Positions 55,846 through 64,000 of a DNA stretch of 64,000 nucleotides are shown here, one piece after another. The stretch comes from Candidatus Hydrogenedens sp. Its GTDB lineage: Bacteria > Hydrogenedentota > Hydrogenedentia > Hydrogenedentales > JAEUWI01. The notes below the pieces were generated by a model. The model searched no databases and was not told the DNA's origin. It saw only the letters and a program-made list of their open reading frames with translations. Both the position numbers and the translations under genes were made by a program. Position 1 is the stretch's first letter, and every line of letters begins with the position of its first letter. The stretch spans positions 1 to 64,000 of the forward strand of contig WGMK01000032.1 in NCBI GenBank assembly GCA_016125095.1. Reading direction: 5' to 3'.

Positions 55846-58554
55846 TTAATGCTCCTCGGAAATCCTCCGGCGTTGGAGGGCGGCTCCGAGGAGGGCGGCG
55901 GCAGCGAGGAGCCAGGTGATGGCGCTGCCCCAGGGGGTGTCGGTGGCGAGGGCTTTGCCGTCGGGCTGGCAGCCGCATCCGGCGGGCGGGGGCACGACTT
56001 CGCCTTCTCCCTCGCCCTCGTCTTCGCCGTCGACGGTGGCGATGGGCTGGCCGGGGTTGACGATGCGGACGCGCACTTCGCCGCCGTCGACCTCGACGGT
56101 CGCGGCGAAGTCGCTGGTGCGGCTGGGCGAGGTCACTTCGTCGAAGGCGCCCTGGGTCGTGCCGGTCACTTCGAGGAGTGTCAGCAGGTCGTTGGCCGCG
56201 AGTGCAGCAGCATCGGGGAAGACGACCTCGAGCGTACCATCGGCGGTAAAGGCGCCCTCGACGCGCAAGGCCGCGTCGCCCGAAGCGTTGGCTTCGAGCT
56301 CAAGCACGCCTCCTTCGATGAGTTCGAGATCGCCCTGGATGGTGCCGGGCGCGTCGCCGCCTTGTTTGCCGCGTTGCGCGGTGCCGACGACGCGTCCGCC
56401 GCGGGCAATCACCCGGACGCGGGGGCCGATGACGGTGGCGAGGCGGCCGACTTCGAGTCGTCCGCGCGCGCCGATTTCCACTTCCACGTTGGCGGTGAGT
56501 ACCGAGGGTCCGGCGAGTGTGACTTTGCCGGGGCCCTGGTCGCCGATAATTACATCGTTCGAGAGCGACACAAGCGCACCGTCGGAAATGGCAACGGTGC
56601 CATTGCCGGTGCTGGTGTCTTCCGCGATGCGCGGCACTATAAGGGAGTTGGCTTCGATATTGGTATTGCCAGACACGTCGAGCACGCCGGTGCCGAATTG
56701 TCCGCCCACGATAATCGCCGTACCCGTGAGGTTCGTGGTGGTGGCGCTGTCGCCGCTGATTTCGGCGCGCCCGGTGCTGCCGCTGCCGAAGCCGACATTG
56801 AGCGGGCCGCCCAGCAGCAGCTTGCCGCCGGATCCCAGCTCCAACTTCGAGGCGGTCTTGCCGTTGATGCGGAGCGCATTGGTCACCTCGACTCGCCCGC
56901 CCAGGGTGATGAAGAGCGAGCCGGGGCCTACGCTGGCGCCGTTAATGCGTTCACCGAGCTCGATGGTATCGGCGGTGATCAGCCCCTGGTCGCTGACGAT
57001 GGCGGTCGCACTCGTGTTGGCCGCGCCCCCGATGAGCAGCGCGCTGCGGACTTCGACCTTGGCCGGCGCTTCGTCGGCGGTATTGAGGCCGCTCACGGCG
57101 AGCGTGGCGTCGGCCGAGCCGCCTATTACAAGGGTCGCGTTCTCGCCGCCGGCGAACCGGCCGCCTTGCTCCACGTTTACGAAGCCCTCGCTGGCGAAGC
57201 CGATGATGGTTTCGTCGGAGAACGCGACGAGAGATTCCTGTGTGCCGGACTTGCCACGGATGTTAAGCAGGCCCCGGTTGGCGGCGTTCTGCGTCGGGGC
57301 CACCAAGCTGGCGCCCACGCGCAACTTCCCGGCCGATACGACCGCGCCGTTCAGCACGTCTACGGTGCCCTGCTGGTTGACGCCGATTTCGATGGACTTC
57401 GCGTCGGGATCCGCCGGGGTAGTGCCGCGCGAAATGAGCTCGGTCGCGACGCCGGTCAGCGTCAATGTGGCGGCCCCATCTCCGCCGATAAGCGAACCGA
57501 CTTCCACGCCCGAGGCAGCTAGCTTGACACCGTTCACCGTGAGGCCGCCGCCCTCGCCGACCTGCAGGCCGTTGATGGGCGTACCGACCAGCGCCGAAAG
57601 CGTGAGGCCGCCGCCGGTGCTGGATTGCAGGGTCATACTGGGCGCGCGCACTTCGAGGCTGTTCGCGGCCTGACTGCCCGATACGCCCACCGTGAACGCG
57701 CCATTGCGGGAAATGAGCAGGTTATTGCAGCCGCTGCCGTCGTCCTGCGGCGCCTGCTGCGGCGACCAATTGTCGGGATCGCTGAACAGACCGCCCGAGC
57801 CGAATTCGTTCCAGGTCAGGTCGCACGACGGCGGGTCGGACAAGGTCAGGGTCCAGTTGGAAGCATGCGTCACGTTGGTGCTTGCACCGCCGCTGGCGGA
57901 CAGATTCACGCCAACTTCAATTTCATAGACGCCCGGTTCCAGGCGTCTACGCAAGGGGGTGACCTCCGGCGGGCAGTCCGTGGTCGTACAGGTCGTCTCA
58001 GCAACGCCAATGGTCTCGCCGTTCTGGCGAATCGAACAAAAGATGGCCGCGGAACCGAAACCGAATTGTCCGCCACGCGTCGCGGATTGGGTGACTTCCG
58101 GCTCGAAGGAGAGCGTTTTCGCATCCTCGGTAATCTCGACGCCGAGGATCATGAACATACTGGCATCGCTTGAGGCGATTCCCCCCTCCGCCGTTTCGGG
58201 CGCCTTGGACGAGCCGGCCGAGGCATTAACCGTTCCCGTAAAACGGGCTTCTGCGGCGGAAGCATTGACGGAGATCTCCGTGTTCATGGCGGAATCCGCC
58301 ACGTTCACCACAGTCCCCCCGAAGATGGGTACTTCACCGCTTGCCCCCGCGACGAGGGACGCGGTGAAATTCCCGTTGAGTTCGAAGCTATCGGTGCGAT
58401 TGGTATCCTGATCGAACTCGGAACTATCCGACGCACTGGCCTCACACGCGGCTATCCGTGCGAGTGACTGGATGATGACCTCCGCATCCGCCTTGGGGCC
58501 AAGAAGCATTGCAGCACCAAGTGCGGCCAGCAAGGAAAAGCGCGATAGCGACAT
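55846..58554 (-). CDS. Secreted repeat-rich beta-solenoid-like protein with Cys/TM/Arg tail
   Basis: 902 residues. A signal peptide (1-25) precedes an N-terminal jelly-roll-like part, then a long Gly/Val/Ala-rich region (about 240-800) of repeated short strands (LTVNG, LLIGG, VEIGARG) that resembles beta-solenoids of autotransporter or PEP-CTERM-type proteins. The tail is DGEDEGEGEGE, PPPAGCGCQPDGK, a hydrophobic helix and QRRR, the fourth example of this C-terminus in the window. AGGAG is 9 nt before the ATG. Function unknown; likely surface-exposed. Confidence 0.8.
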   Translation of the reverse strand: MSLSRFSLLAALGAAMLLGPKADAEVIIQSLARIAACEASASDSSEFDQDTNRTDSFELNGNFTASLVAGASGEVPIFGGTVVNVADSAMNTEISVNASAAEARFTGTVNASAGSSKAPETAEGGIASSDASMFMILGVEITEDAKTLSFEPEVTQSATRGGQFGFGSAAIFCSIRQNGETIGVAETTCTTTDCPPEVTPLRRRLEPGVYEIEVGVNLSASGGASTNVTHASNWTLTLSDPPSCDLTWNEFGSGGLFSDPDNWSPQQAPQDDGSGCNNLLISRNGAFTVGVSGSQAANSLEVRAPSMTLQSSTGGGLTLSALVGTPINGLQVGEGGGLTVNGVKLAASGVEVGSLIGGDGAATLTLTGVATELISRGTTPADPDAKSIEIGVNQQGTVDVLNGAVVSAGKLRVGASLVAPTQNAANRGLLNIRGKSGTQESLVAFSDETIIGFASEGFVNVEQGGRFAGGENATLVIGGSADATLAVSGLNTADEAPAKVEVRSALLIGGAANTSATAIVSDQGLITADTIELGERINGASVGPGSLFITLGGRVEVTNALRINGKTASKLELGSGGKLLLGGPLNVGFGSGSTGRAEISGDSATTTNLTGTAIIVGGQFGTGVLDVSGNTNIEANSLIVPRIAEDTSTGNGTVAISDGALVSLSNDVIIGDQGPGKVTLAGPSVLTANVEVEIGARGRLEVGRLATVIGPRVRVIARGGRVVGTAQRGKQGGDAPGTIQGDLELIEGGVLELEANASGDAALRVEGAFTADGTLEVVFPDAAALAANDLLTLLEVTGTTQGAFDEVTSPSRTSDFAATVEVDGGEVRVRIVNPGQPIATVDGEDEGEGEGEVVPPPAGCGCQPDGKALATDTPWGSAITWLLAAAALLGAALQRRRISEEH

Positions 58555-58959
58555 AATCGTTCTCCTAAGCGGCGCAGGAATAGTCGCGCCGTCTGAATCT
58601 CTCGCCAAGGCCAACGATCAAACTTGCTGAATCATCCGCCTGCCAAGGCGGGACGCATCGATTTACGGAAACCGGGCACCTCGGAAATCGGCCAAGATCC
58701 CGGCGAAAGCGCCGTTACAAGAGAATGTGGAGGAAGGGGCAAGGGGTGGGTGACCGAGAGTTGTCAGCGGCGGAAGCGCCGCTTCCCCCAGCCACCAACG
58801 CGACAGAGCCAAGACACATAGGACTTCCCCATCCTAAGCCAACCGACACGACGAACACACACGTACCTGCGGCCTGACTGGGTAGGAGGGTCTCCTACCG
58901 AATCAACGCGTCCATTTTGTAACACGGATCCGGGGATTCGGGCAAGCCGAAATTTGGCG
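58555..58959. other. Spacer between aroA and the solenoid gene
   Basis: 405 bp without a convincing gene. It holds two hairpins (58766-58783, AGCGGCG / CGCCGCT; 58881-58899, GGTAGGAG / CTCCTACC), neither with a T-run, and a stretch of lower GC. A minus-strand frame passes through but shows no family features. Confidence 0.55.
58881..58899. repeat. Hairpin downstream of aroA
   Basis: Perfect 8-bp stem GGTAGGAG / CTCCTACC with a 3-nt loop about 60 bp after the aroA stop. Without a T-run it may be an mRNA 3'-end stabiliser rather than an intrinsic terminator. Confidence 0.45.
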
Positions 58960-60237
58960 CTAAGCCTCCATCGCCACGTTGCCGCCGATGCCCTGGAGGG
59001 CGGCGGGGAAACCGGGGTAGGTGACGGCGACGGCGTCGGCGCCGTGAATGGTGGTGGGGCCTTCGAGCATGCTGGCGCCGATGGCGAGCGACATGACGAT
59101 GCGGTGATCGCCGTGGCTCTCGACATGCGCCGGACGCAGCGGACTTTCCTCGATGACAAGGCCGTCCTCGAGTTCGGTGATCTTCGCGCCAAGTTTCTCG
59201 AGTTCGGCGCGCATGACGGCGATGCGGTCGGTTTCCTTGAGGCGGGCCTGCGGCACATTGACCAGGCGCGTGGTGCCCTGGGCGAAGCACGCGACGACGG
59301 CCATCATCGGGAGGGCGTCGGGCGTGGCGTTCAGGTCGATTTCGCAGCCGGTAAGGCCGCGACCACGCACGCGGATGCCGTCGGATTCGATACTGATGTC
59401 GGCCCCCATCTGGCGGAGATATTCCACCACCGCCTTGTCGCCTTGCGTATCCTCGAGGTCGAGGCCGCGGCAGAGCACGTCGTTATCGCCCAGCGCGCCG
59501 GCGGCGAGGAAGAACGTGGCGGAAGAGAAGTCCCCCGGAATGCGGCCGTTCACCGGCTTGTAGGCCTGGCCGCCGGGGATGCGGAATTCGCTGTAGTCCT
59601 CGGCGTATTCGACCTGCACACCCTGGCGCTCGAGCCAGCCCAGCGTCATGCCGACATAGGGCTTTTCGTAGAGCAGCGGCACAATAAGGCGCGAGTCGCC
59701 TTCGGCCAGCGGGCAGTTCATGAGCAGCGAGGAAACATATTGGCTGGTGCGGGATTCGAAGGTGGTTTCGCCGCCGCGGAGTACGCCCTGCACCACATAG
59801 GGCGGGCAGCCATTCGCGCGGGTCGAGGTGACCTTCGCGCCCAGATCGTTCAGCGCTTGCTCCAGCGGGCCGCAGGGGCGGCGGTTCACTTGCTCGTCAC
59901 CCTGCAGAATCGCCAGGCCCTCTGGCATCAAAGCGGCGCTGCCTAGAGCGACCAGCATCGTGGTGCCCGAATTGCCCACATCGACCACGCGGTCGGGAAT
60001 GGTCCATTTTCCACCACATCCCTGCACACGCCATACGCCGTCGCCGCATTCGATTTCCGCGCCCAGCGCGCCATAGGCCTCGACTGCGGCCAGTCCGTCG
60101 GCCGATTCCAGCGGCTGCTCGATGACGCTTTCGCCCTGTGCCAGCGCGGCGATGGCGACCGCGCGGATGGTGTGGCTCTTCGAGCCGGGAATATCGATCG
60201 TGCCCTGCAGGGGCGCGCCTTTGACGTGGAGAATCAT
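58960..60237 (-). CDS. aroA: 3-Phosphoshikimate 1-carboxyvinyltransferase (EPSP synthase)
   Basis: 425 residues, the usual length. It joins PEP and shikimate-3-phosphate in the aromatic amino-acid pathway. Lys20, Ser21 and Arg25 (PGSKSHTIR), the T-S-Q trio, DFSSATFFLAAGAL, NATPDALPM, ARLKETDR and ESHGDHRIVMS all match. In the NSGTTML motif residue 95 is Leu where E. coli has Arg100, and the Lys near the C-terminus (E. coli 411) is Val. I chose the Met of MILHVKGAP by family alignment; the open frame extends 34 codons upstream without similarity. Confidence 0.93.
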   Translation of the reverse strand: MILHVKGAPLQGTIDIPGSKSHTIRAVAIAALAQGESVIEQPLESADGLAAVEAYGALGAEIECGDGVWRVQGCGGKWTIPDRVVDVGNSGTTMLVALGSAALMPEGLAILQGDEQVNRRPCGPLEQALNDLGAKVTSTRANGCPPYVVQGVLRGGETTFESRTSQYVSSLLMNCPLAEGDSRLIVPLLYEKPYVGMTLGWLERQGVQVEYAEDYSEFRIPGGQAYKPVNGRIPGDFSSATFFLAAGALGDNDVLCRGLDLEDTQGDKAVVEYLRQMGADISIESDGIRVRGRGLTGCEIDLNATPDALPMMAVVACFAQGTTRLVNVPQARLKETDRIAVMRAELEKLGAKITELEDGLVIEESPLRPAHVESHGDHRIVMSLAIGASMLEGPTTIHGADAVAVTYPGFPAALQGIGGNVAMEA

Positions 60238-60492
60238 GAATCGGGCTTTCGTGGCTGAATTCGGATGAAACGCGCGCGGGAACCCGCGCTGCCGGGGCCA
60301 AGTATAGGCCCCGTTTCGATGGCCTATCAATATGCGCATACTGACGTTTCGACGCGTTTACGGCCCAAAAACCACTCGCAATTCTACGGGATATGCGCTA
60401 AACTGCTGCCGAGGTGTCTTCAGGGCTCTTGAGTTGATGTTCCTTAGGGTTCGCGTGGCCGCGCCATCCGGACGCAGGAGGCTGTATTTTCC

Positions 60493-63400
60493 ATGCGCTT
60501 GCAGGTGGTCGTACTTTCCGCGGTCATGGTGCTTTCGTGTAGTTTGACTGCGCCCGGCGATGATGGCGCCTGCCTGACCGGCGGCGCGGGTTCGGGCGAA
60601 CTGGTTTATCTGGCCGATTTCGAAACAGGCCGCGACGACTGGGTGATTGAAAACACGCCGGGCACGGGGGTGGGCATCTGGAGTCAGGCGGATTTCTGCC
60701 TCGCGAATCCCCCCCCCAGCGGCGGCGACTACGTGATGGCCTTCGAGTTCCTCGCCTCGTGCAACTTCAGCGTGCTGAGCCTGGGCCTGGGCTTCGGCCT
60801 GCCGCTGGTCGGCTATCTCACGTCGCCGGCGATCGATCTCCGCAATGCGACCGGGCCGATCGCGCTCGTGTTCGACTACGCCATTTCGACGGACGGCAAC
60901 GCGGCGCGCGACAAGCTTACGCTGTTGGCCTCGGAAGACGGCGTTGTGTTCACGCCAATCGCGGACAATCGCCCGGACACGGGCCTTCCGGATCTCTGTG
61001 ACGACAAGGCATCGATCGCGACTTGGAAGACCGCCGCGCTGGATATGTCGGTGTACGCGGGCAAGCGGCTGTACCTGCGGTTTAATTTCGACACAGTGAA
61101 CGAAACGGCCAATACCCGGCCGGGCGTCGCATTCGACAATGTCCGTGTCTATGCGGATTCGATCGAGGGCGAAGGCGTTTTAGACGGAGAGGGCGGCGGC
61201 GCGCTCGACGGCGAGGGCGAGGGTGACGGCGGTACCGATCTGCCGCCGGTAGTGATCGACTTCGATTACTACATGAACGCGCTGGTCACCAACGTGCTCG
61301 TAGCGCAACTCGATGGACTCATCGCATTCGAGCCCGACCTCGCGGACCTGAACGGCCCGCTTGCGTACCTGAACGACACGGTGGCGCCGAACGGGATGCT
61401 GGATAGCGCCGAGTTCGGCTTGATTGCACGGGTCCTGGCGGACCCCACGATCGATCTCCGCGGCACAGGCGGGCTCTGGTATGCGTCGGTGCGGGAAGCG
61501 TGGCAGCGCAACTACGCCCAGACGGGCATCGATTGCGGCGTGCTGCTGCCTTCGTTCATCCCGGGCATCCGCAATCTGTTCTCGGCCTACACGCTGATGG
61601 GCGATGCGGACTCGATGGCGTTCTATGTCGCGCTGCTGATGCTGGGCAACGTCGCTGCCGAGGACGCCATCGGCATCGCACTGGACGTGACCATTCCCGA
61701 CCCGCAGAACTACACGCGGCTGCGGCAGTGGCTGGGGCTCTTCGGCGATGCCGATGGCGATGGGGCCACGAACCAGGAAGAGTACGAGTACTTCACGGCG
61801 CAGTCCATGAATCCCTATGTCATTGAGTCCTACGCGACGCCGGGCGGCACCATCGAACCGGCGGGCGTGTTCGGCAAGGCCGCCGGCGAGACTCAGGCCT
61901 TTACATTCTCCACGGAACCCGACTATCGATTTGCTGGTATCGAAGTGGACGGCGTGCGCTATCCGCCGGTACCGGAATATATCTTTATCAAGAGCCGCAC
62001 GGATTACCTGGATGCCGCGCTCAATCCGAATATATATCCCGGCGCCAAGGGCGGGGCGATTCCTGCGGATCACACCGTGGTGGCCGTATTCGAGAGCACC
62101 ATCGTTTCCGAAGGCGAGGGCGCCGTCGAAGGGGAAGGCGTCGCGGACGGCGAAGGCGAGACCTACACCTGCACGGACAGCGTGCTGCTGGATGGCGGCT
62201 TTGAATTGGATGCGGAGAGTTCGCCCTGGAGCGGCGGCAGCCTGCTGTGCGCGGGCGGATGCGATACGGGTGCGCCGATCAGCGGCTCGGGATACGCCCG
62301 GTTTACCGCGCGCATGACCGACGATGTGCAGATACTCACGCAGCCGCTGACCTTCGAATCGGTCGGCGCGTGCCGTGTTTCGCTGCGGGTGCAGACCACG
62401 GCGCCGGGCGCGAGCGGCGGAATCGGCATCTCGCTGGGCAGCCAGTACATCGGCACCATCGCGATCAATTCGGACTATGATGCGGGCGCGCCGCTGCTTT
62501 CGGAATTCAACTTCACGTTGGATACGGAACTCGCCGGGCAGACCGTGGAACTCGAGCTGTCGAACCCGTTTCTGTCGGGGGCGGACGTGATCATCGACGA
62601 CGTGTGCTTCGAGTATCTCCCGGAGCCGGGCGAGGGCGAGGGTGGCGGTGCGCAGGAAGGCGAAGGCGAGGTGGCGCCTATAGCGAATGTAAAGCTGGAA
62701 TATCTTTCGGCTCAGTTCGAAGAACCGGATTTTGTGACCCAGGCGCCCGGTGAACCCGATCGGCTTTACGTGGTGGAGCGCAAGGGTAAAATCAAGATAT
62801 ACGAGAACGGTGCCGTATTGCCGGAGCCGTTCCTCGACATCACGGATCGGGTGGGCTCGCTAGGCTATGAAATGGGGCTCTATTCGCTGGCGTTCCATCC
62901 CGACTATGCGACGAATGGCCGGTTCTTCGTGCACTATACGGCCGGCTTCCCGCCGGACGATGTCGTGAGCACGATTTCTGAATTCGCGCGGCCGGCTTCG
63001 GGCAATCAGGCGGACGCAAGCAGCGAGCAGGTGATCTTCAGCATGCTGCAGCCGCGGGCGGAGCACAATGGCGGAATGCTTGCGTTCGGCCCTGTGGATG
63101 GCTATCTCTACTTCAGCCTCGGTGATGGGGGCGGCAATTCGCTGAGCGCGCCGCTGCGCACCGACAACCTCTTGGGCAAGATACACCGCATCAGCGTCGA
63201 TGAACTGGTGGAAGACGAAGACAGCGGCGGCGCGCTGTTCGACATTCCGCCCGACAACCCCTTCGCTGCGGAGGTGGGAGCAGAACCCTCGATATATCAC
63301 TTCGGGCTCCGCAATCCGTGGCGCTTCAGTTTCGACCGCGTGACCGGGGACATCCTGATCGGCGACGTCGGCGACGGGGATCGCGAGGAAGTCGATCGCG

Positions 63401-64000
63401 CGGCCTTCGACGAGTCCGGCGTGAACTTCGGCTGGCCGGCGTTCGAAGGCACGCTCTGCCGGCAGCCGGTACCGCACGAGGGCGAGGCGCAGGAAGGCGA
63501 TACCTGCGATGCGCAGTCCGCGCAGGCCCGTCCGCCGCTGCTCGAGCAGCTGAACAGCTTCAATTGTTCCATAATCGGCGGCTATGTGTATCGCGGCGCA
63601 GATATTCCGGCCTTGCAGGGCCGCTACTTGTTCGGCAATTTCTGCGGTGGCGATATTTTCAGTGTGAACCCCGTGACCGGCGGCGCGCTGGTCGATCTCA
63701 GCGAGTCGCTGCGGGCGCCGCTCATCCGCTCTTTCGGCGAGGATCTTCAGGGCGAGCTCTATATTTGTGCCAACAATTACGTGGCCAAGATCGTGCCGGT
63801 GCCGCAGGCCGAGGGCGAAGGGCAGCCGGATGGCGAAGGCATTGCGAACGACGGCGAGGGCACAGCCGATGGCGAAGGCGGCTCAGAAGGCGAAGTCGAT
63901 CTTGGGATTGTGCTGAAGCGCGAGCGCTTAGACGGCACCTACGAGGAGCCCGTGTTTGCAACCTATGCGCCCGGCGAGCCGAACCGCTTGTACGTCGTGG
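60493..64000 (+). CDS. Lipoprotein with one complete and one partial GSDH (sugar dehydrogenase) propeller, EGEGE linkers (3' partial)
   Basis: 1169 complete codons to the right edge. The N-terminus VMVLSC is a likely lipobox. A jelly-roll-like domain (about 35-220), an EGEGE linker, a helical part with an EF-hand loop (DADGDGATNQEEY), a second linker, another jelly-roll-like domain (about 558-710) and a third linker follow. About residue 733 starts a glucose/sorbosone dehydrogenase (GSDH) PQQ-type propeller, with EPDFVTQAPGEPDRLYVVE, HNGGMLAFGP, HFGLRNPWRFSFD and DVGDGDREEVD. After a fourth linker a second copy begins (EEPVFATYAPGEPNRLYVV) and runs off the window. GSDH enzymes oxidise sugars with PQQ; catalysis here is inferred. 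AGGAGG lies 11 nt before the ATG. Confidence 0.82.
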   Translation, partial: MRLQVVVLSAVMVLSCSLTAPGDDGACLTGGAGSGELVYLADFETGRDDWVIENTPGTGVGIWSQADFCLANPPPSGGDYVMAFEFLASCNFSVLSLGLGFGLPLVGYLTSPAIDLRNATGPIALVFDYAISTDGNAARDKLTLLASEDGVVFTPIADNRPDTGLPDLCDDKASIATWKTAALDMSVYAGKRLYLRFNFDTVNETANTRPGVAFDNVRVYADSIEGEGVLDGEGGGALDGEGEGDGGTDLPPVVIDFDYYMNALVTNVLVAQLDGLIAFEPDLADLNGPLAYLNDTVAPNGMLDSAEFGLIARVLADPTIDLRGTGGLWYASVREAWQRNYAQTGIDCGVLLPSFIPGIRNLFSAYTLMGDADSMAFYVALLMLGNVAAEDAIGIALDVTIPDPQNYTRLRQWLGLFGDADGDGATNQEEYEYFTAQSMNPYVIESYATPGGTIEPAGVFGKAAGETQAFTFSTEPDYRFAGIEVDGVRYPPVPEYIFIKSRTDYLDAALNPNIYPGAKGGAIPADHTVVAVFESTIVSEGEGAVEGEGVADGEGETYTCTDSVLLDGGFELDAESSPWSGGSLLCAGGCDTGAPISGSGYARFTARMTDDVQILTQPLTFESVGACRVSLRVQTTAPGASGGIGISLGSQYIGTIAINSDYDAGAPLLSEFNFTLDTELAGQTVELELSNPFLSGADVIIDDVCFEYLPEPGEGEGGGAQEGEGEVAPIANVKLEYLSAQFEEPDFVTQAPGEPDRLYVVERKGKIKIYENGAVLPEPFLDITDRVGSLGYEMGLYSLAFHPDYATNGRFFVHYTAGFPPDDVVSTISEFARPASGNQADASSEQVIFSMLQPRAEHNGGMLAFGPVDGYLYFSLGDGGGNSLSAPLRTDNLLGKIHRISVDELVEDEDSGGALFDIPPDNPFAAEVGAEPSIYHFGLRNPWRFSFDRVTGDILIGDVGDGDREEVDRAAFDESGVNFGWPAFEGTLCRQPVPHEGEAQEGDTCDAQSAQARPPLLEQLNSFNCSIIGGYVYRGADIPALQGRYLFGNFCGGDIFSVNPVTGGALVDLSESLRAPLIRSFGEDLQGELYICANNYVAKIVPVPQAEGEGQPDGEGIANDGEGTADGEGGSEGEVDLGIVLKRERLDGTYEEPVFATYAPGEPNRLYVV

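Overview
The window looks like the chromosome of a high-GC, diderm, uncultured bacterium. An outer membrane is supported by lpxA, lpxB, a porin-like gene and a heptose adenylyltransferase. Several very large secreted proteins carry Glu-Gly (EGEGE) linkers and a C-terminal Cys-motif / hydrophobic segment / Arg tail. Together with Planctomycete-style cytochrome and redoxin genes and SBBP, DUF5011 and VCBS modules, this suggests the PVC-neighbouring phyla, most likely Candidatus Hydrogenedentota. That assignment is inference from protein style, not a database result. I found no rRNA, tRNA, CRISPR array, IS element or prophage.

Layout. 0.2-2.9 kb: secreted double WD40 propeller. 3-7.1 kb (minus): ftsH-folP-glmM behind a near-consensus promoter, divergent from ruvX-mltG (7.3-8.9 kb). 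8.9-16.6 kb: a 2546-residue surface protein. 16.7-19.8 kb: glucuronokinase-like GHMP kinase, rsmI and a Tat-exported Gfo/Idh/MocA protein, closed by a strong terminator. 20.2-27.2 kb (minus): envelope cluster read as LysM/GH3-like protein, pgsA, alr, lpxA, Gfo/Idh oxidoreductase, lpxB, with copies of a dispersed ~27-bp repeat. 27.5-34.7 kb (plus): purA, class III aminotransferase, polA and rho, ending in a 13-bp-stem terminator. 34.7-36 kb: orphan antitoxin, lemA and a 10 x 20-bp tandem repeat.

36-42.3 kb (minus): VCBS protein with a legumain-like peptidase domain, and a Tat-exported FAD oxidoreductase. 42.5-44.6 kb: TolB-like propeller with a duplicated C-terminal ELLRVIQ module. 44.7-47.7 kb: gmd-rmd-rfaE2-DUF1697, a glycan precursor operon (GDP-D-rhamnose and ADP-heptose). 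47.8-49.4 kb: porin gene with an amber codon in its signal peptide, then a 51-codon gene. 49.5-52.4 kb: HIT, aroE, a small protein, a PTS-EIIA/zinc-ribbon fusion and a cNMP-binding protein. 52.4-60.2 kb (minus): cytochrome/copper-monooxygenase protein with redoxin, an acyltransferase, a repeat-rich secreted protein and aroA. 60.5 kb to the edge: a lipoprotein with one complete sugar-dehydrogenase propeller and the start of a second.

Housekeeping genes for envelope, DNA and nucleotide functions are therefore interleaved with large single secreted-protein genes. The least explained parts are the recurring C-terminal signature, the fusion architectures and the dispersed repeats.
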